Shown piece after piece: positions 52,790 through 62,035 of a stretch of 64,000 nucleotides of DNA. Where the stretch lies: assembly GCF_019976755.1 (NCBI RefSeq), contig NZ_AP023441.1, positions 2,353,501 through 2,417,500 on the forward strand, read 5' to 3'. The notes beneath the pieces are model-generated. The model made no database searches. It was given only the letters and a program-made list of their open reading frames with translations, and had not been told where the DNA came from. Numbering within the stretch: the first letter of the stretch is position 1; each line of letters opens with the position of its first letter. The stretch is from Nostoc sp. MS1 (GTDB lineage: Bacteria; Cyanobacteriota; Cyanobacteriia; Cyanobacteriales; Nostocaceae). A program made the position numbers and the translations under genes.

Positions 52790-53279
52790 GGCATTTTTCC
52801 CATCACCTGCGTCGTGCCGGTACGCTGATTTTAGCACAGGCTAAGAGTTTGGATGTCTGTATCCAAAGATAATTAGCATCCAAGAGCTATCACACAAGTT
52901 GACGGCGTGATTAATATTCATTTATTAGTGCTGCCCTGCCAATATTACTGAGGAGAGAGAATTTATCAGCATTTTTGGGCTTGAATAATTTGCAGCCAAA
53001 GATTAAATTGGCTATTTTTATGAACGGTCACAAATATTCATTGTTAGCACAAGTGATGTACTAATATCAAGATTTTTTCTCGTTCAATATCTTATTTAAA
53101 ACTTTATCAATTTCAAGATTAAATATTCTGATGATTCAAATTCAGGAAAATTAGATTATTTTTTATTAACTTAGTTGTTTTCAATATGGACAACCAAGTA
53201 AAGATGTGTATTAGGAAATGGGGAGTAGGGAGTGGGGAGTGGGGAGTGGGGAAATTAGGGAGATGAGGGAGAACAACTG
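52790..53279. promoter_or_regulatory. 490-bp spacer holding the clpC promoter
   Basis: AT-rich with no supported gene. The part at 53217-53280 consists of GGGAGTA-type heptamer repeats that border and partly encode the C-terminus of the rimI gene. The clpC promoter should lie near its upper part, on the minus strand. Confidence 0.45.
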
Positions 53280-53828
53280 TCAACTGTCAACTGACCAATG
53301 ACTATTGGCTAATTCATACCGAATAATAGTTTCCCAATATTGTAATTTCTTTTGAAACTGGGGATATTGCAAATCGGGGAGCCAAAGAATTAGAGCATCT
53401 TCGCCATTATCTTGGTAATAACCGCGTCGCCTGCCTGCGGTTTGGAACTCAAATTTTTGGTATAAAGATATTGCGGCTAAATTAGAAGCGCGAACTTCGA
53501 GGGTGGCGCGTTCTAAACCGCGATCGCAAGCTGTTTGGAGGAGAAAATATAATAAAGCTTGTCCCAAACCTTGATGATGATATTGGGGATGAACGGCAAC
53601 AATTGTGATATGGGCTTCTTCTAAAATTGACCAAAAACACCCCATCCCTAATAACTTGACGCTGGAGTGGGGAGAAAATAAACCAAGTAAATCACTATTG
53701 GGACTATCCAACTCTCTTTGGTAGCCCTCCATAGTCCAAAGCCCACCAAAACAGGCTTGATCCAGTTCTAGGATTGCAGTTAAATCCTCTGAGGTGAGGG
53801 TTTTAAGTTCTAAGCTCGATAAGATCAC
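53280..53828 (-). CDS. rimI: Ribosomal-protein-S18-alanine N-acetyltransferase (RimI-like GNAT)
   Basis: 182 residues, GNAT fold: LDQACFGGLWTMEGYQREL opening, ITIVAVHPQYHHQGLGQALL with the acetyl-CoA-binding QGLGQA loop, and ATLEVRASNLAAISLYQKFEFQTAGRRRGYY, the RimI signature. It probably acetylates the N-terminus of a ribosomal protein. The C-terminal tail (about 20 residues beyond the GNAT core, ending SHWSVDS) is encoded by repeat-derived sequence (GTCAACT-type heptamers), so the natural end may once have been shorter. It is divergent from lysA, 93 bp apart. Confidence 0.87.
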   Translation of the reverse strand: MILSSLELKTLTSEDLTAILELDQACFGGLWTMEGYQRELDSPNSDLLGLFSPHSSVKLLGMGCFWSILEEAHITIVAVHPQYHHQGLGQALLYFLLQTACDRGLERATLEVRASNLAAISLYQKFEFQTAGRRRGYYQDNGEDALILWLPDLQYPQFQKKLQYWETIIRYELANSHWSVDS

Positions 53829-53921
53829 TTTTAACTTGGATAAGAATACAAACCCTTTGTAAACTGGGATTGGGACAATTAATTCACGCCCGTAATTTGA
53901 GCAAGGACAACTTATATAGTT

Positions 53922-55316
53922 ATGGTATCAACTCACCCGGTTGGGGTTCAAAATGCTGGGACTCAGTATTTACCCGAACAAAACACAAATACTCATATTT
54001 CGCCCAATCAGGAACTATTACCTTTAACTGCCAAAATTAACAGTCAAGGAAACCTAGAAATTGGTGGGTGTGATGTCACAACTCTAGTTGAACAGTTTGG
54101 TTCACCTTTATATATATTAGATGAAGAAACTCTCAGAACAGCTTGTCAGCAATATCGAGATAGTTTCCAAAAGTATTATCCTGGCGAATCCCAAGTATTG
54201 TATGCTTCCAAAGCATGGAATTGTTTAGCTGTTTGTGCGATCGCAGGCTCAGAGGGTTTAGGAATTGATGTAGTTTCCGGTGGTGAACTCTACACTGCAC
54301 TAACGGCTGGTGTGAATCCCGCAAAAATTTACCTCCACGGTAATAATAAATCTTTAGAAGAACTACGTCTAGCGATAGATGCAGATGTAACTATTGTGGT
54401 AGATAACTGGTACGAATTGCGTACCTTGGCAAGTTTAGCTCAAGCAGAACAGCCAATTCGGATTATGTTGCGGCTGACTCCGGGGATTGAATGTCATACC
54501 CACGAGTACATCCGCACAGGACATCTGGATAGTAAATTTGGTTTTGATCCTAACGACTTGGATGATGTTTTCCAGTTTGTGAGTCAGCAACCAAATTTAA
54601 ACTGTGTAGGCTTACACGCTCATATTGGTTCCCAAATTTTTGAGCGCCAACCCCATCGGGATTTAGCGGCTGTCATGGTGCAGTGGTTGCGCGATGCTAA
54701 TAAATACGGCTTGAATGTCACCGAATTAAATATTGGCGGTGGTTTGGGAATCAAGTACGTAGAATCAGACGATCCACCAAGTATTGATGAGTGGGTGAAG
54801 GCGATTTGTGAAGTAGTACAACAAGCTTGTGCAGCCGAAAATTTGCCTTTACCAAAACTACTGTCCGAACCAGGGCGATCGCTCATTGCCACAAGCTGCG
54901 TTACCGCTTACACTATTGGTTCAACTAAAACAATACCAGATATCCGTACCTACGTTTCTATTGACGGAGGTATGTCTGATAACCCACGCCCAATTACCTA
55001 TCAGTCGGTTTATCGGGCAGTAATTGCCAATAAATTGTCTGCTCCCCATACCCAAACAGTAACTGTCGCGGGTAAGCATTGTGAATCAGGAGATATTCTG
55101 ATTAAAAATGCCCAACTGCCAAAAACTGAACCAGGGGATATTCTCGTAGTTATGGCAACTGGTGCATACAATTACAGTATGGCCTCTAACTATAACCGCC
55201 TACCCCGACCGGCAGCAGTTGTAGTGGCAAACGGCGAAGCAAACTTAATTTTGCAACGCGAAACCTATCAAGACTTAATTCGACAAGATCGTCTACCGGA
55301 AAGATTGAAGAATTAG
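53922..55316 (+). CDS. lysA: Diaminopimelate decarboxylase
   Basis: 464 residues, fold-type III PLP enzyme. The Lys of the PLP Schiff base is Lys97 in LYASKAWNC; other motifs include HGNNKSLEEL, GLHAHIGSQI, LNIGGGLGIKY, EPGRSLIA and HCESGDILIK. It converts meso-diaminopimelate to lysine. The first 40 residues form an extension beyond the family core; the start is the first ATG in frame after a stop, so a slightly later start cannot be excluded. A short spacer of heptamer repeats separates it from the c-di-AMP cyclase gene. Confidence 0.95.
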   Translation: MVSTHPVGVQNAGTQYLPEQNTNTHISPNQELLPLTAKINSQGNLEIGGCDVTTLVEQFGSPLYILDEETLRTACQQYRDSFQKYYPGESQVLYASKAWNCLAVCAIAGSEGLGIDVVSGGELYTALTAGVNPAKIYLHGNNKSLEELRLAIDADVTIVVDNWYELRTLASLAQAEQPIRIMLRLTPGIECHTHEYIRTGHLDSKFGFDPNDLDDVFQFVSQQPNLNCVGLHAHIGSQIFERQPHRDLAAVMVQWLRDANKYGLNVTELNIGGGLGIKYVESDDPPSIDEWVKAICEVVQQACAAENLPLPKLLSEPGRSLIATSCVTAYTIGSTKTIPDIRTYVSIDGGMSDNPRPITYQSVYRAVIANKLSAPHTQTVTVAGKHCESGDILIKNAQLPKTEPGDILVVMATGAYNYSMASNYNRLPRPAAVVVANGEANLILQRETYQDLIRQDRLPERLKN

Positions 55317-55372
55317 TCAATAAGTCCATAGTCCACAGTCAATAGTCCATAGAGCAATCTCTGTAACTAATG

Positions 55373-55433
55373 ACTATGGACTAATGACTAATGACTAATG
55401 ACTAATGACTAATGACTAATGACTAATGACTAT
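55373..55433. repeat. Tandem heptanucleotide repeat (TAATGAC)n
   Basis: About seven consecutive near-identical copies of the heptamer CTAATGA (phase-equivalent TAATGAC) lie between lysA and the cyclase gene, with related degenerate copies before them. This is a short tandemly repeated repetitive (STRR) sequence of heterocystous cyanobacteria. No spacer structure as in CRISPR is present. Confidence 0.9.
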
Positions 55434-55448
55434 TAGAATCCAGATGTC

Positions 55449-56405
55449 ATGAAAGATTGGTGGAAGCAATGGCTGGCAAACCTGGGATGGTCACAGTCCT
55501 TGCTGCTGGGGACTCTGGATATTGTATTGGTGTTGGTGCTGACCTACATGATACTGGTGATCATTAATGAGCGCCGGACTTTGTGGTTGGTGCGAGGATT
55601 TATTGTGTTAATGCTGGCTTCAGCGCTTAGTGGCAGGTTTGGTTTACCCCTGCTAAATTTTGTTTTGGAAAAATTGGTGATTGGCTGTGCTGTAGCAATG
55701 GCAGTTGCTTTACAGTCAGAATTTCGCCGCTTTTTGGAACAATTAGGGCGTGGAGAATTTCGCCAATTATTGCAACCAGCCAATCTGACTATTCCCAAGT
55801 CTGATAATGTAATTGAAGAAATTGTCGAAGCGGTTAAAGAACTTTCAAAAAACCGCATCGGAGCTTTATTAATATTGGAAACTACTGGCCCCATCGATGA
55901 ACGAGATTTTTCTGTACCTGGCGTAAAACTCAACGCCGATGTTTCTAAAGAACTGATACAGACAATCTTTCAACCGAAAACTTTGCTACATGATGGGGCA
56001 ACATTAATTCGTGGCTCAAGGATCATATCTTCGGGTATAATTTTACCGCTTTCGGGACGCACAGCCTCGCGCCAGTTGGGAACACGCCATCGGGCAGCAA
56101 TGGGAATTACTGAGCGAGTCGAAAATTGTATATGTGTCGTTGTATCAGAAGAAACGGGTTCTATTTCCCTAGCGGAAAGGGGAACTCTAAATAGACCACT
56201 GACAATTAGGAAGCTCAAAGAGTCATTAGAGGCTCGATTATCTCCGATAGTAGATCGGGAAGCTGTCGCTCCTGGGTTGTTCAGTTTGGGTCGTCAGGTT
56301 AGTGATCAGGCACTAGCACTGGTTTCACGTTTACCACTTCTTCGACGCGCTACGCATAATTTACTTTCCCGTAGGGACAAGACCGCTTCTCGAGATAAAA
56401 AATGA
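55449..56405 (+). CDS. cdaA: Diadenylate cyclase (c-di-AMP synthase), CdaA-type
   Basis: 318 residues. Three N-terminal membrane helices (about 18-40, 45-62, 66-87) precede the DAC domain, with DGA at 182-184 and RHR at 213-215, the catalytic motifs of this family. The enzyme makes cyclic di-AMP, a regulator of potassium, osmotic balance and, in cyanobacteria, night survival. It overlaps uppS by four bases (ATGA), so the two are translationally coupled. The pairing with lysA upstream suggests a link to cell wall precursor supply. Confidence 0.95.
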   Translation: MKDWWKQWLANLGWSQSLLLGTLDIVLVLVLTYMILVIINERRTLWLVRGFIVLMLASALSGRFGLPLLNFVLEKLVIGCAVAMAVALQSEFRRFLEQLGRGEFRQLLQPANLTIPKSDNVIEEIVEAVKELSKNRIGALLILETTGPIDERDFSVPGVKLNADVSKELIQTIFQPKTLLHDGATLIRGSRIISSGIILPLSGRTASRQLGTRHRAAMGITERVENCICVVVSEETGSISLAERGTLNRPLTIRKLKESLEARLSPIVDREAVAPGLFSLGRQVSDQALALVSRLPLLRRATHNLLSRRDKTASRDKK

Positions 56406-57151
56406 CAATACAACAAACTGAACTGCTACAATTACCATCTGATTTAAAACGAGAATTGCTACCCAAACACGTTGCAGTAATTATGGATGGCAACGGTCGA
56501 TGGGCAAAACGTCAAGGTCTACCCCGAATTATGGGTCATAAGCGAGGAGTAGATGCGCTCAAGGATCTCCTGCGTTGCTGTAGAGACTGGGGAATTGGTG
56601 CGCTAACAGCCTATGCTTTTTCTACAGAAAATTGGAAAAGACCGCAGGAAGAAGTTGATTTTTTGATGACTCTGTTCCAGCGAGTTTTGCGTCAAGAACT
56701 GCGGGAGATGATCGAGGAAAACGTACAAATTCAGTTTGTGGGGAATTTAGCAGCTTTACCGCGATCGCTGCAAGAAGAAATTTCCCGTTCTATGGAAGAA
56801 ACTAAAAATAATCGTGGTATTCGCTTCTCGGTTGCTACCAATTATGGAGGACGGCAAGAGATTCTACAAGCTTGCCGAGCGATCGCGCAAAAAGTCCAGC
56901 AAGGTCTGCTTCAGCCAGATGAAATTAATGAAGAAGTATTTGAACGCCATCTATACACAGCCGGAATTGACGACCCAGACTTATTAATTCGCACGAGTGG
57001 CGAAATGCGCCTTTCCAATTTCTTACTATGGCAGATGGCTTATGGAGAAATTTACATTACCGATACTCTCTGGCCAGATTTCGACCGCGCCGAGTTTCAC
57101 CGCGCCTTGTGTGCTTATCAGCAGAGAGAACGGCGGTTTGGGAAAGTGTAG
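56402..57151 (+). CDS. uppS: Isoprenyl transferase (undecaprenyl diphosphate synthase family)
   Basis: 249 residues. The catalytic Asp29 lies in VAVIMDGNGRWAKRQG; GHKRGVDALKD, AFSTENWKRP, and the C-terminal DLLIRTSGEMRLSNFLLWQ and EIYITDTLWPDFD motifs are all present. It makes the C55-type lipid carrier for peptidoglycan and polysaccharides, and possibly for the GT39-type enzymes in this window. The 4-bp overlap with the c-di-AMP cyclase is conserved-looking. It converges with the DUF3143 gene across a repeat hairpin. Confidence 0.96.
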   Translation: MTIQQTELLQLPSDLKRELLPKHVAVIMDGNGRWAKRQGLPRIMGHKRGVDALKDLLRCCRDWGIGALTAYAFSTENWKRPQEEVDFLMTLFQRVLRQELREMIEENVQIQFVGNLAALPRSLQEEISRSMEETKNNRGIRFSVATNYGGRQEILQACRAIAQKVQQGLLQPDEINEEVFERHLYTAGIDDPDLLIRTSGEMRLSNFLLWQMAYGEIYITDTLWPDFDRAEFHRALCAYQQRERRFGKV

Positions 57152-57154
57152 AAC

Positions 57155-57232
57155 AAGGGGAGTAGGGAGTAGGGAATGGGGAGTGGTGAATTTTCCCTAC
57201 TCTCCACTCCGCACTCACCACTCCCCATTTTC
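57155..57232. terminator. Imperfect inverted repeat of heptamers between convergent genes
   Basis: GGGAGTAGGGAGTAGGGAAT-type heptamers on the left face CCCTACTCTCC and CACTCCCCA sequence on the right, so the stretch can fold into a long imperfect hairpin between uppS and the DUF3143 gene. It may serve as a bidirectional terminator, but no U-run was confirmed. Confidence 0.55.
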
Positions 57233-57503
57233 AAGGGCCAGAAAACACTGCTTGTTCAATATCTTCCCGACTAAGGGAATATTTAAACGCGCGTTGAATA
57301 TCTTGTCCGTTTTCCCCAGCTTGGATGTAGCGGACGACAATTTGCTCGATATCTAGCCACAGTTCAGCTTGCCAACTGGGACGTTGTACACGCCAACAGT
57401 GAAGTTGTGTATCATCTTGTTGACAACCTTGGTCTTTTAGCCATTGTTCAATTTGGGGCAGAGGATGACTATATAAGGGGGTATTAGAAGGAATCAGAGA
57501 CAT
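57231..57503 (-). CDS. DUF3143 family protein
   Basis: 90 residues, typical DUF3143: PSNTPLYSHPLPQIEQWLKD, LHCWRVQRPSWQAELWLDIE and GENGQDIQRAFKYSLSREDIE. The family is restricted to cyanobacteria and plastid-bearing relatives, with no known function. It lies 45 bp downstream of the J-domain protein gene on the same strand, a neighbourhood that suggests co-transcription. The stop codon touches the repeat hairpin. Confidence 0.9.
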   Translation of the reverse strand: MSLIPSNTPLYSHPLPQIEQWLKDQGCQQDDTQLHCWRVQRPSWQAELWLDIEQIVVRYIQAGENGQDIQRAFKYSLSREDIEQAVFSGP

Positions 57504-57548
57504 AAATTAATTCAAAATTCAAAACTTGTACTGAGCTTGTCAAAGTAT

Positions 57549-58094
57549 TCAAAATGAGCTAAAAACTTGTAATAAATAGAGAATAGGCTGTTGTATTGTA
57601 GCTGTTGATGGTGGTATCGATTGGGGAAAGAGTGAATCACCACGGATAAAGGCGACGGTAACTGCTAGCAATAGACAACCAACAAAAGTTAAGCCGAGAA
57701 TAAATAAGGCAAAGATTTCGCCAGAGGAGAGGGGGCGATCGCTAGCATCAAGATAAGCTGATTTTGAGTAGTCGTAGTTGTATGAGACAGGACGATTCAA
57801 ATCAGGTGGTGCTTGAATTACCCCAAAACGAGAATAACCGATTTTTAAGTCGTAATTTAAACGCCTATCTGGATTACTTAAGGTAGCGTAGGCTTCGTTA
57901 ATCTGCTGAAATTTGGACGTAGCTACAGCAGCAGGCAATTCCGTAGTATCTGGATGATATCGTTTGCTCAGTTCACGATAAGCACGGCGGATGTCGATGA
58001 CCGATGCTGAAGGATGCAGCCCTAGCAAGGAATAGTATGTAGGGTCACTGCTTTTCGGCATTGCACCGTTTTGATTCACGGCTGTCTGATTCAC
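57549..58094 (-). CDS. Membrane-anchored J-domain (DnaJ-like) protein
   Basis: 181 residues. The J domain occupies about 17-85 and carries the HPD signature (His47-Pro-Asp49) in KRYHPDTTE and NEAYATLSNPDRRLNYD, so it can stimulate an Hsp70 ATPase. A single membrane helix follows at about 128-150 (IFALFILGLTFVGCLLLAV). No zinc-finger or C-terminal client domain is present, so it is a type III J protein that probably recruits DnaK to a membrane. Its upstream region is a 430-bp spacer. Confidence 0.93.
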   Translation of the reverse strand: MNQTAVNQNGAMPKSSDPTYYSLLGLHPSASVIDIRRAYRELSKRYHPDTTELPAAVATSKFQQINEAYATLSNPDRRLNYDLKIGYSRFGVIQAPPDLNRPVSYNYDYSKSAYLDASDRPLSSGEIFALFILGLTFVGCLLLAVTVAFIRGDSLFPQSIPPSTATIQQPILYLLQVFSSF

Positions 58095-58527
58095 TTTGTA
58101 ATCAAGTTTTTTCTAATATTGTAAACCCGTTACGAGCCAGGAATGTCATAGAACTTTAGGCAGACAACCATAATCAAACTACGATAAATTTTCATGCTTG
58201 AGTGCATTCTCTACTCAATGACCAAGGCGCAGACATCGAATTATCAAGCGTTTAAGCTTATTCTAGAGCCAGGCGAAATTGAAAATCCAACATCTAATCC
58301 AACATCTATAAGAACTTTCATTGATAGTTTAAGCGTTGCATCATAGTACGAATTATGAGTTATAAGTTATGAGTGTTACACCTAACTATGACTTATGTAC
58401 AAAAATTCTTTGTTCAGATTAGGTGTAAGGGGGTAAGGTTATAGGGGTATTTAAGTGATTTCAAAATCTACACCCACCTCTACACCTCCAAAATCGTCAG
58501 TTCTACTAACTTTACCTGTACTGAATC
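58095..58527. other. 433-bp spacer between J-domain gene and ftsW
   Basis: It contains the promoters of both divergent genes. A 42-codon frame at 58218-58346 (MTKAQTSNYQAFKL) is readable but unsupported by homology. A short tandem-like AACATCTA phrase is within it. TATGAGTTATAAG-type repeats lie at 58355-58390. Confidence 0.4.
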
Positions 58528-59712
58528 GTGAAGCTACGCAGCCTGATTCCATTTTTTGATGATTCTGTCTCCACTTGGGCATTAGAAGCGCGGTTGTTGC
58601 GCTGGTTAACATTTATTTGGTTGTTCGTCGGTTTAACAATCCTATTTTCAGCGTCTTATGTAGTGGCTGATGTCCGTCAAGGGGACGGCTTGTATTATTT
58701 TAAGCGACAAGTCCTCTGGGTTATAGCCTCACTCATCGGCTTTAACATTATTGTTAATCGACCTCTACAAAAAATTCTCAATGTCTCTCATTGGCTACTA
58801 GGACTATTTTTAATCTTAATTTTTGTTACCCTCATCCCAGGATTGGGTAAAAAAGCGTTCGATGCAGCGAGGTGGATAGCCCTTGGCCCCATTCCTATAC
58901 AACCATCGGAACTGATTAAACCCTTTTTAGTCTTACAGAGTGCCAGACTATTTGGACAGTGGGAACGGTTGACTTGGCGAGTGCGTTTAACTTGGTTAGG
59001 GATTTTTGGTTTAGTAATTTTAGGTATCCTGGCCCAGCCTAACTTGAGTACAGCCTCACTCTGCGGTATGACTATCTGGTTAATAGCCCTAGCAGGCGGT
59101 ATACCTTATCAGTATTTAGCAGGAACAGCGATCGGTGGATTTCTGTTAGGCTTACTCAGTATTAGCATCAAAGAATATCAACGCAGACGGGTATTGTCAT
59201 TTCTCAACCCTTGGGCAGATGCTACAGGAGATGGTTATCAATTAGTACAAAGTCTTTTAGCCGTGGGTTCTGGTAGAACTTGGGGTGCTGGATTTGGCAT
59301 GTCCCAACAAAAGCTATTCTATTTACCAATTCAGGACACTGACTTTATTTTTGCTGTATTCGCTGAAGAATTTGGTTTTATCGGCAGTATAGTTTTGCTA
59401 ACACTCTTAGCACTATTCGCTACTTTAGGACTGGTAATAGCCTTGAAGGCCAAAAATTCTGTCCACAGATTAGTAGCGATGGGTGTGACGATTATCATGG
59501 TAGGGCAATCATTATTACATGTTGCCGTAGCCACAGGCGCATTACCCACAACAGGCTTACCCTTGCCTATGTTTAGCTACGGTGGTAATTCTATGATTGC
59601 CAGCTTAATAGGTGCAGGTTTGTTAATTCGCGTAGCTAGAGAAAGTAGCGAAGCTGAAGTTTTACCATTACGCAGACCGCAATTTCAAAGTAAACGTCCG
59701 CGTCGATTATAA
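58528..59712 (+). CDS. ftsW: Cell division peptidoglycan polymerase FtsW (SEDS family)
   Basis: 394 residues from a GTG at 58528, with ten hydrophobic segments. SEDS motifs: GLTILFSASYVVA, FDAARWIALGPIPIQPSELIKP, and the C-terminal FAVFAEEFGFIGS and GLPLPMFSYGGNSM. FtsW polymerises septal peptidoglycan with a partner PBP; RodA is the alternative. The context does not decide between FtsW and RodA. There is no adjacent PBP gene. It converges with the BASS transporter with 6 bp between stops. Confidence 0.88.
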   Translation: MKLRSLIPFFDDSVSTWALEARLLRWLTFIWLFVGLTILFSASYVVADVRQGDGLYYFKRQVLWVIASLIGFNIIVNRPLQKILNVSHWLLGLFLILIFVTLIPGLGKKAFDAARWIALGPIPIQPSELIKPFLVLQSARLFGQWERLTWRVRLTWLGIFGLVILGILAQPNLSTASLCGMTIWLIALAGGIPYQYLAGTAIGGFLLGLLSISIKEYQRRRVLSFLNPWADATGDGYQLVQSLLAVGSGRTWGAGFGMSQQKLFYLPIQDTDFIFAVFAEEFGFIGSIVLLTLLALFATLGLVIALKAKNSVHRLVAMGVTIIMVGQSLLHVAVATGALPTTGLPLPMFSYGGNSMIASLIGAGLLIRVARESSEAEVLPLRRPQFQSKRPRRL

Positions 59713-59718
59713 GGGAAT

Positions 59719-60615
59719 TTAAGCCTTGCCAATTAAATTCTTAGTAAGAGAGTTAGTTGTGGATAGTTTTCTGCCATAGTATATTGCTGCTAAACCAGTC
59801 AAATACATAAATAAGCCATAAATCGCGGCAGGAATTGCCATATCCTCGTTCTTGATTAGTCCAGCCGTAATAGCGATCGCTAGCGTACCATTTTGGATGC
59901 CTACTTCAATCGCAATGCAAATTTGCTGAGGAATGTTGAGTTGGAATAGTTTACTCACCAACCATCCTGACAGGATGGCGAGGATATTCAAAATTACTAC
60001 ACCCAAACCGACTTGCACAATAAAATTAGGCAGGCGGCTCCATTCCCGAATTAAGATGAGTAAAATAATTAAAGCCAAAAATGCGATCGCCAAACGATTT
60101 GTCGCTTTTTCTAAGCGTAAGGCAGTTTCGGGAAAGATACGCTTGATATACATTCCCAATGCGATCGGCACAATTGTAATTAAAAATATTTGTAGCATTG
60201 TCGAACCCACAGGTAGCGCTATCGCTGCTGTTTGTCCTAAAAAATGCTGAAGTGCCAAATTTGCAAATACAGGAATTGTAAATATTGTAATAATACTGCT
60301 GACAACTGTAAGTGTTACTGATAGTGCCACATCCCCATTAGCCAGGTAGGTAACCATATTCGATGAAGGGCCACCAGGACACAGGGCTAATATTACCAAT
60401 CCCACTGCAATTTGTGGCTGCATTGGCACAAATTTAGCAATTAAAAAACCGATAATTGGTAAAATAATTATCTGGGTGACTGAACCAATAGCCACTGCTT
60501 TAGGATATTTAGTGACACGCTTAAAGTCCTCTAGCTGCAAAGATAGCCCCATCCCTAGCATGATAATTGCCAGTGCTAGAGGTAAAATCACATTAGTAAA
60601 CAAATTTGCCTGCAT
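59719..60615 (-). CDS. BASS-family sodium symporter (bile acid:sodium symporter family)
   Basis: 298 residues with nine to ten hydrophobic segments. Family motifs include LALAIIMLGMGLSLQLEDF near the start, LCPGGPSSNMVTYLANGDVALS (the CPGG-SN crossover), and EVGIQNGTLAIAITAG. Cyanobacterial members import bicarbonate or organic acids, and plastid ones move pyruvate; substrate cannot be told here. It probably uses a sodium gradient. Confidence 0.92.
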   Translation of the reverse strand: MQANLFTNVILPLALAIIMLGMGLSLQLEDFKRVTKYPKAVAIGSVTQIIILPIIGFLIAKFVPMQPQIAVGLVILALCPGGPSSNMVTYLANGDVALSVTLTVVSSIITIFTIPVFANLALQHFLGQTAAIALPVGSTMLQIFLITIVPIALGMYIKRIFPETALRLEKATNRLAIAFLALIILLILIREWSRLPNFIVQVGLGVVILNILAILSGWLVSKLFQLNIPQQICIAIEVGIQNGTLAIAITAGLIKNEDMAIPAAIYGLFMYLTGLAAIYYGRKLSTTNSLTKNLIGKA

Positions 60616-60711
60616 AAACTGGAGATAAACCCTAAAACTGCAATATCTTGAAATATATGAGCAGTTTACAGTAGTTTGTCATCCAGATTGCTAAGTCATA
60701 CCAATTAGGAA

Positions 60712-61953
60712 TTAAAATGACTGTTGATTAAAAATTAACAATCCTGTTTGTAATAGTCCCACAACAAACCCTAAAATTCCACCTAAAGTCACAATGGCTT
60801 GTAATTCATTTTTGACAATCCCTTCAATTCCTGCTTCTAAATCAGCCGGAGAAGTTGATTTTACACGGTCAACAATTACTTGGTCTATTGACAAGATAGG
60901 GATTACTTGAGCAACAATCACTTCTAAATCTTTTTCTAAATATCGTTCTAAAATCAGAGCTAATTCTTTACTAACAACTTCTAAAGAACTTATCACTACA
61001 GGTGAAGTACTCAGACGATTTAACAGTAACTCGGCGATGTGTACCCAATTTACTGAGTCTGTTAATCCTTGGAGTAAATCGCTACCGCTAGTCTGGATAT
61101 AGTGGCGGACGGTTTCACGGGTAGTTTTTCGTAGTTGTCTAACTGTACCAATTGGGAGATTTTGCAGTGTTAAATTCTGAAAGATTCTCTTGAAGCGATC
61201 GCGCATCTGCAAATCTTGAGTTAACTCTTTTAAACGATTATTAGTAGCTTCTTTTTCATCTAAACAAAAAGTACGTAGTCTGGTTAATGTATTCCGCAAA
61301 CCAAATAAATTGGCAACTACCCAATAAGTACCACTAGTTTTTTCCCGAAAGCTTTCATCAATAATTTGGATTGTGCGATCGGTTAAAAAATCTATAATCG
61401 TTTGTCGGATAACGTCTGGGGGTATAACGACTTCTAATAACCAATCAGCTAGTCTATTTGCCTGTTCTTCACTTAGTTGCAATTCTAGTAATACTTGGTC
61501 AAAAATTTGATTGATTTGTACTTCTAAGAAATCATCTTTTCTGGCCAAAACTTTCAGCAGGCGTGGTAAAGATTCTCCCAGCAAATCACGCAAAATTCCG
61601 GCAACAATTTTAGCACTTTTTTGGTTGGTATCATTTTTAATTTGGTCTATAGCCAGTTGCAGCAACCAAAGAATTGCCCCTTGTACCCGTTCGGTTTCTA
61701 ATAAACGCCGTGCCAATTTTTGCAACTCATCAGGTGTGAGTAGCGACCCCATGATTGTATTAGAAATATTTTTTGCCAAACGTTCCTGGTTAGCAGGAAT
61801 CAAGCCAGGGGTAAATGGAACTCTTCGTCCGCCAATATAAATTGCTCGATAGGGACGAAATAGCATTTTGATGGCTATATCATTTGTGAAATAGCCAATA
61901 ATTCCACCCAGTACTGGGGGCGATACATACAGCCAAAGATGTGACCAATCCAC
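60712..61953 (-). CDS. DUF445 family membrane protein
   Basis: 413 residues. A hydrophobic hairpin at the N-terminus (about 8-25) contains GGIIGYFTNDIAIKMLFRPYRAIYIGGRRVPFTPGLIP, the DUF445 signature. A long helical, coiled-coil-rich middle (about 60-370) follows, then a C-terminal segment with helix GGILGFVVGLLQTGLLIF. Proteins of this type sit in the inner membrane with a large helical soluble part and have unknown function. It is 82 bp from menG on the same strand. Confidence 0.9.
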   Translation of the reverse strand: MDWSHLWLYVSPPVLGGIIGYFTNDIAIKMLFRPYRAIYIGGRRVPFTPGLIPANQERLAKNISNTIMGSLLTPDELQKLARRLLETERVQGAILWLLQLAIDQIKNDTNQKSAKIVAGILRDLLGESLPRLLKVLARKDDFLEVQINQIFDQVLLELQLSEEQANRLADWLLEVVIPPDVIRQTIIDFLTDRTIQIIDESFREKTSGTYWVVANLFGLRNTLTRLRTFCLDEKEATNNRLKELTQDLQMRDRFKRIFQNLTLQNLPIGTVRQLRKTTRETVRHYIQTSGSDLLQGLTDSVNWVHIAELLLNRLSTSPVVISSLEVVSKELALILERYLEKDLEVIVAQVIPILSIDQVIVDRVKSTSPADLEAGIEGIVKNELQAIVTLGGILGFVVGLLQTGLLIFNQQSF

Positions 61954-62035
61954 TGTTTTTTAGATGAGGAATGGGTACTGGGGATTAGATACTAGGCAAT
62001 AGTTTGTCTATTACCAATTACCAATTACCAATTAC

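Noticed and set aside
55373..55433. CRISPR array
   Set aside because: Units are contiguous 7-mers without spacers; no cas gene is present in the window.
58218..58346. 42-codon small gene upstream of ftsW
   Set aside because: There is no homology or ribosome site, and it fits a random open frame; it is mentioned only in the spacer entry.
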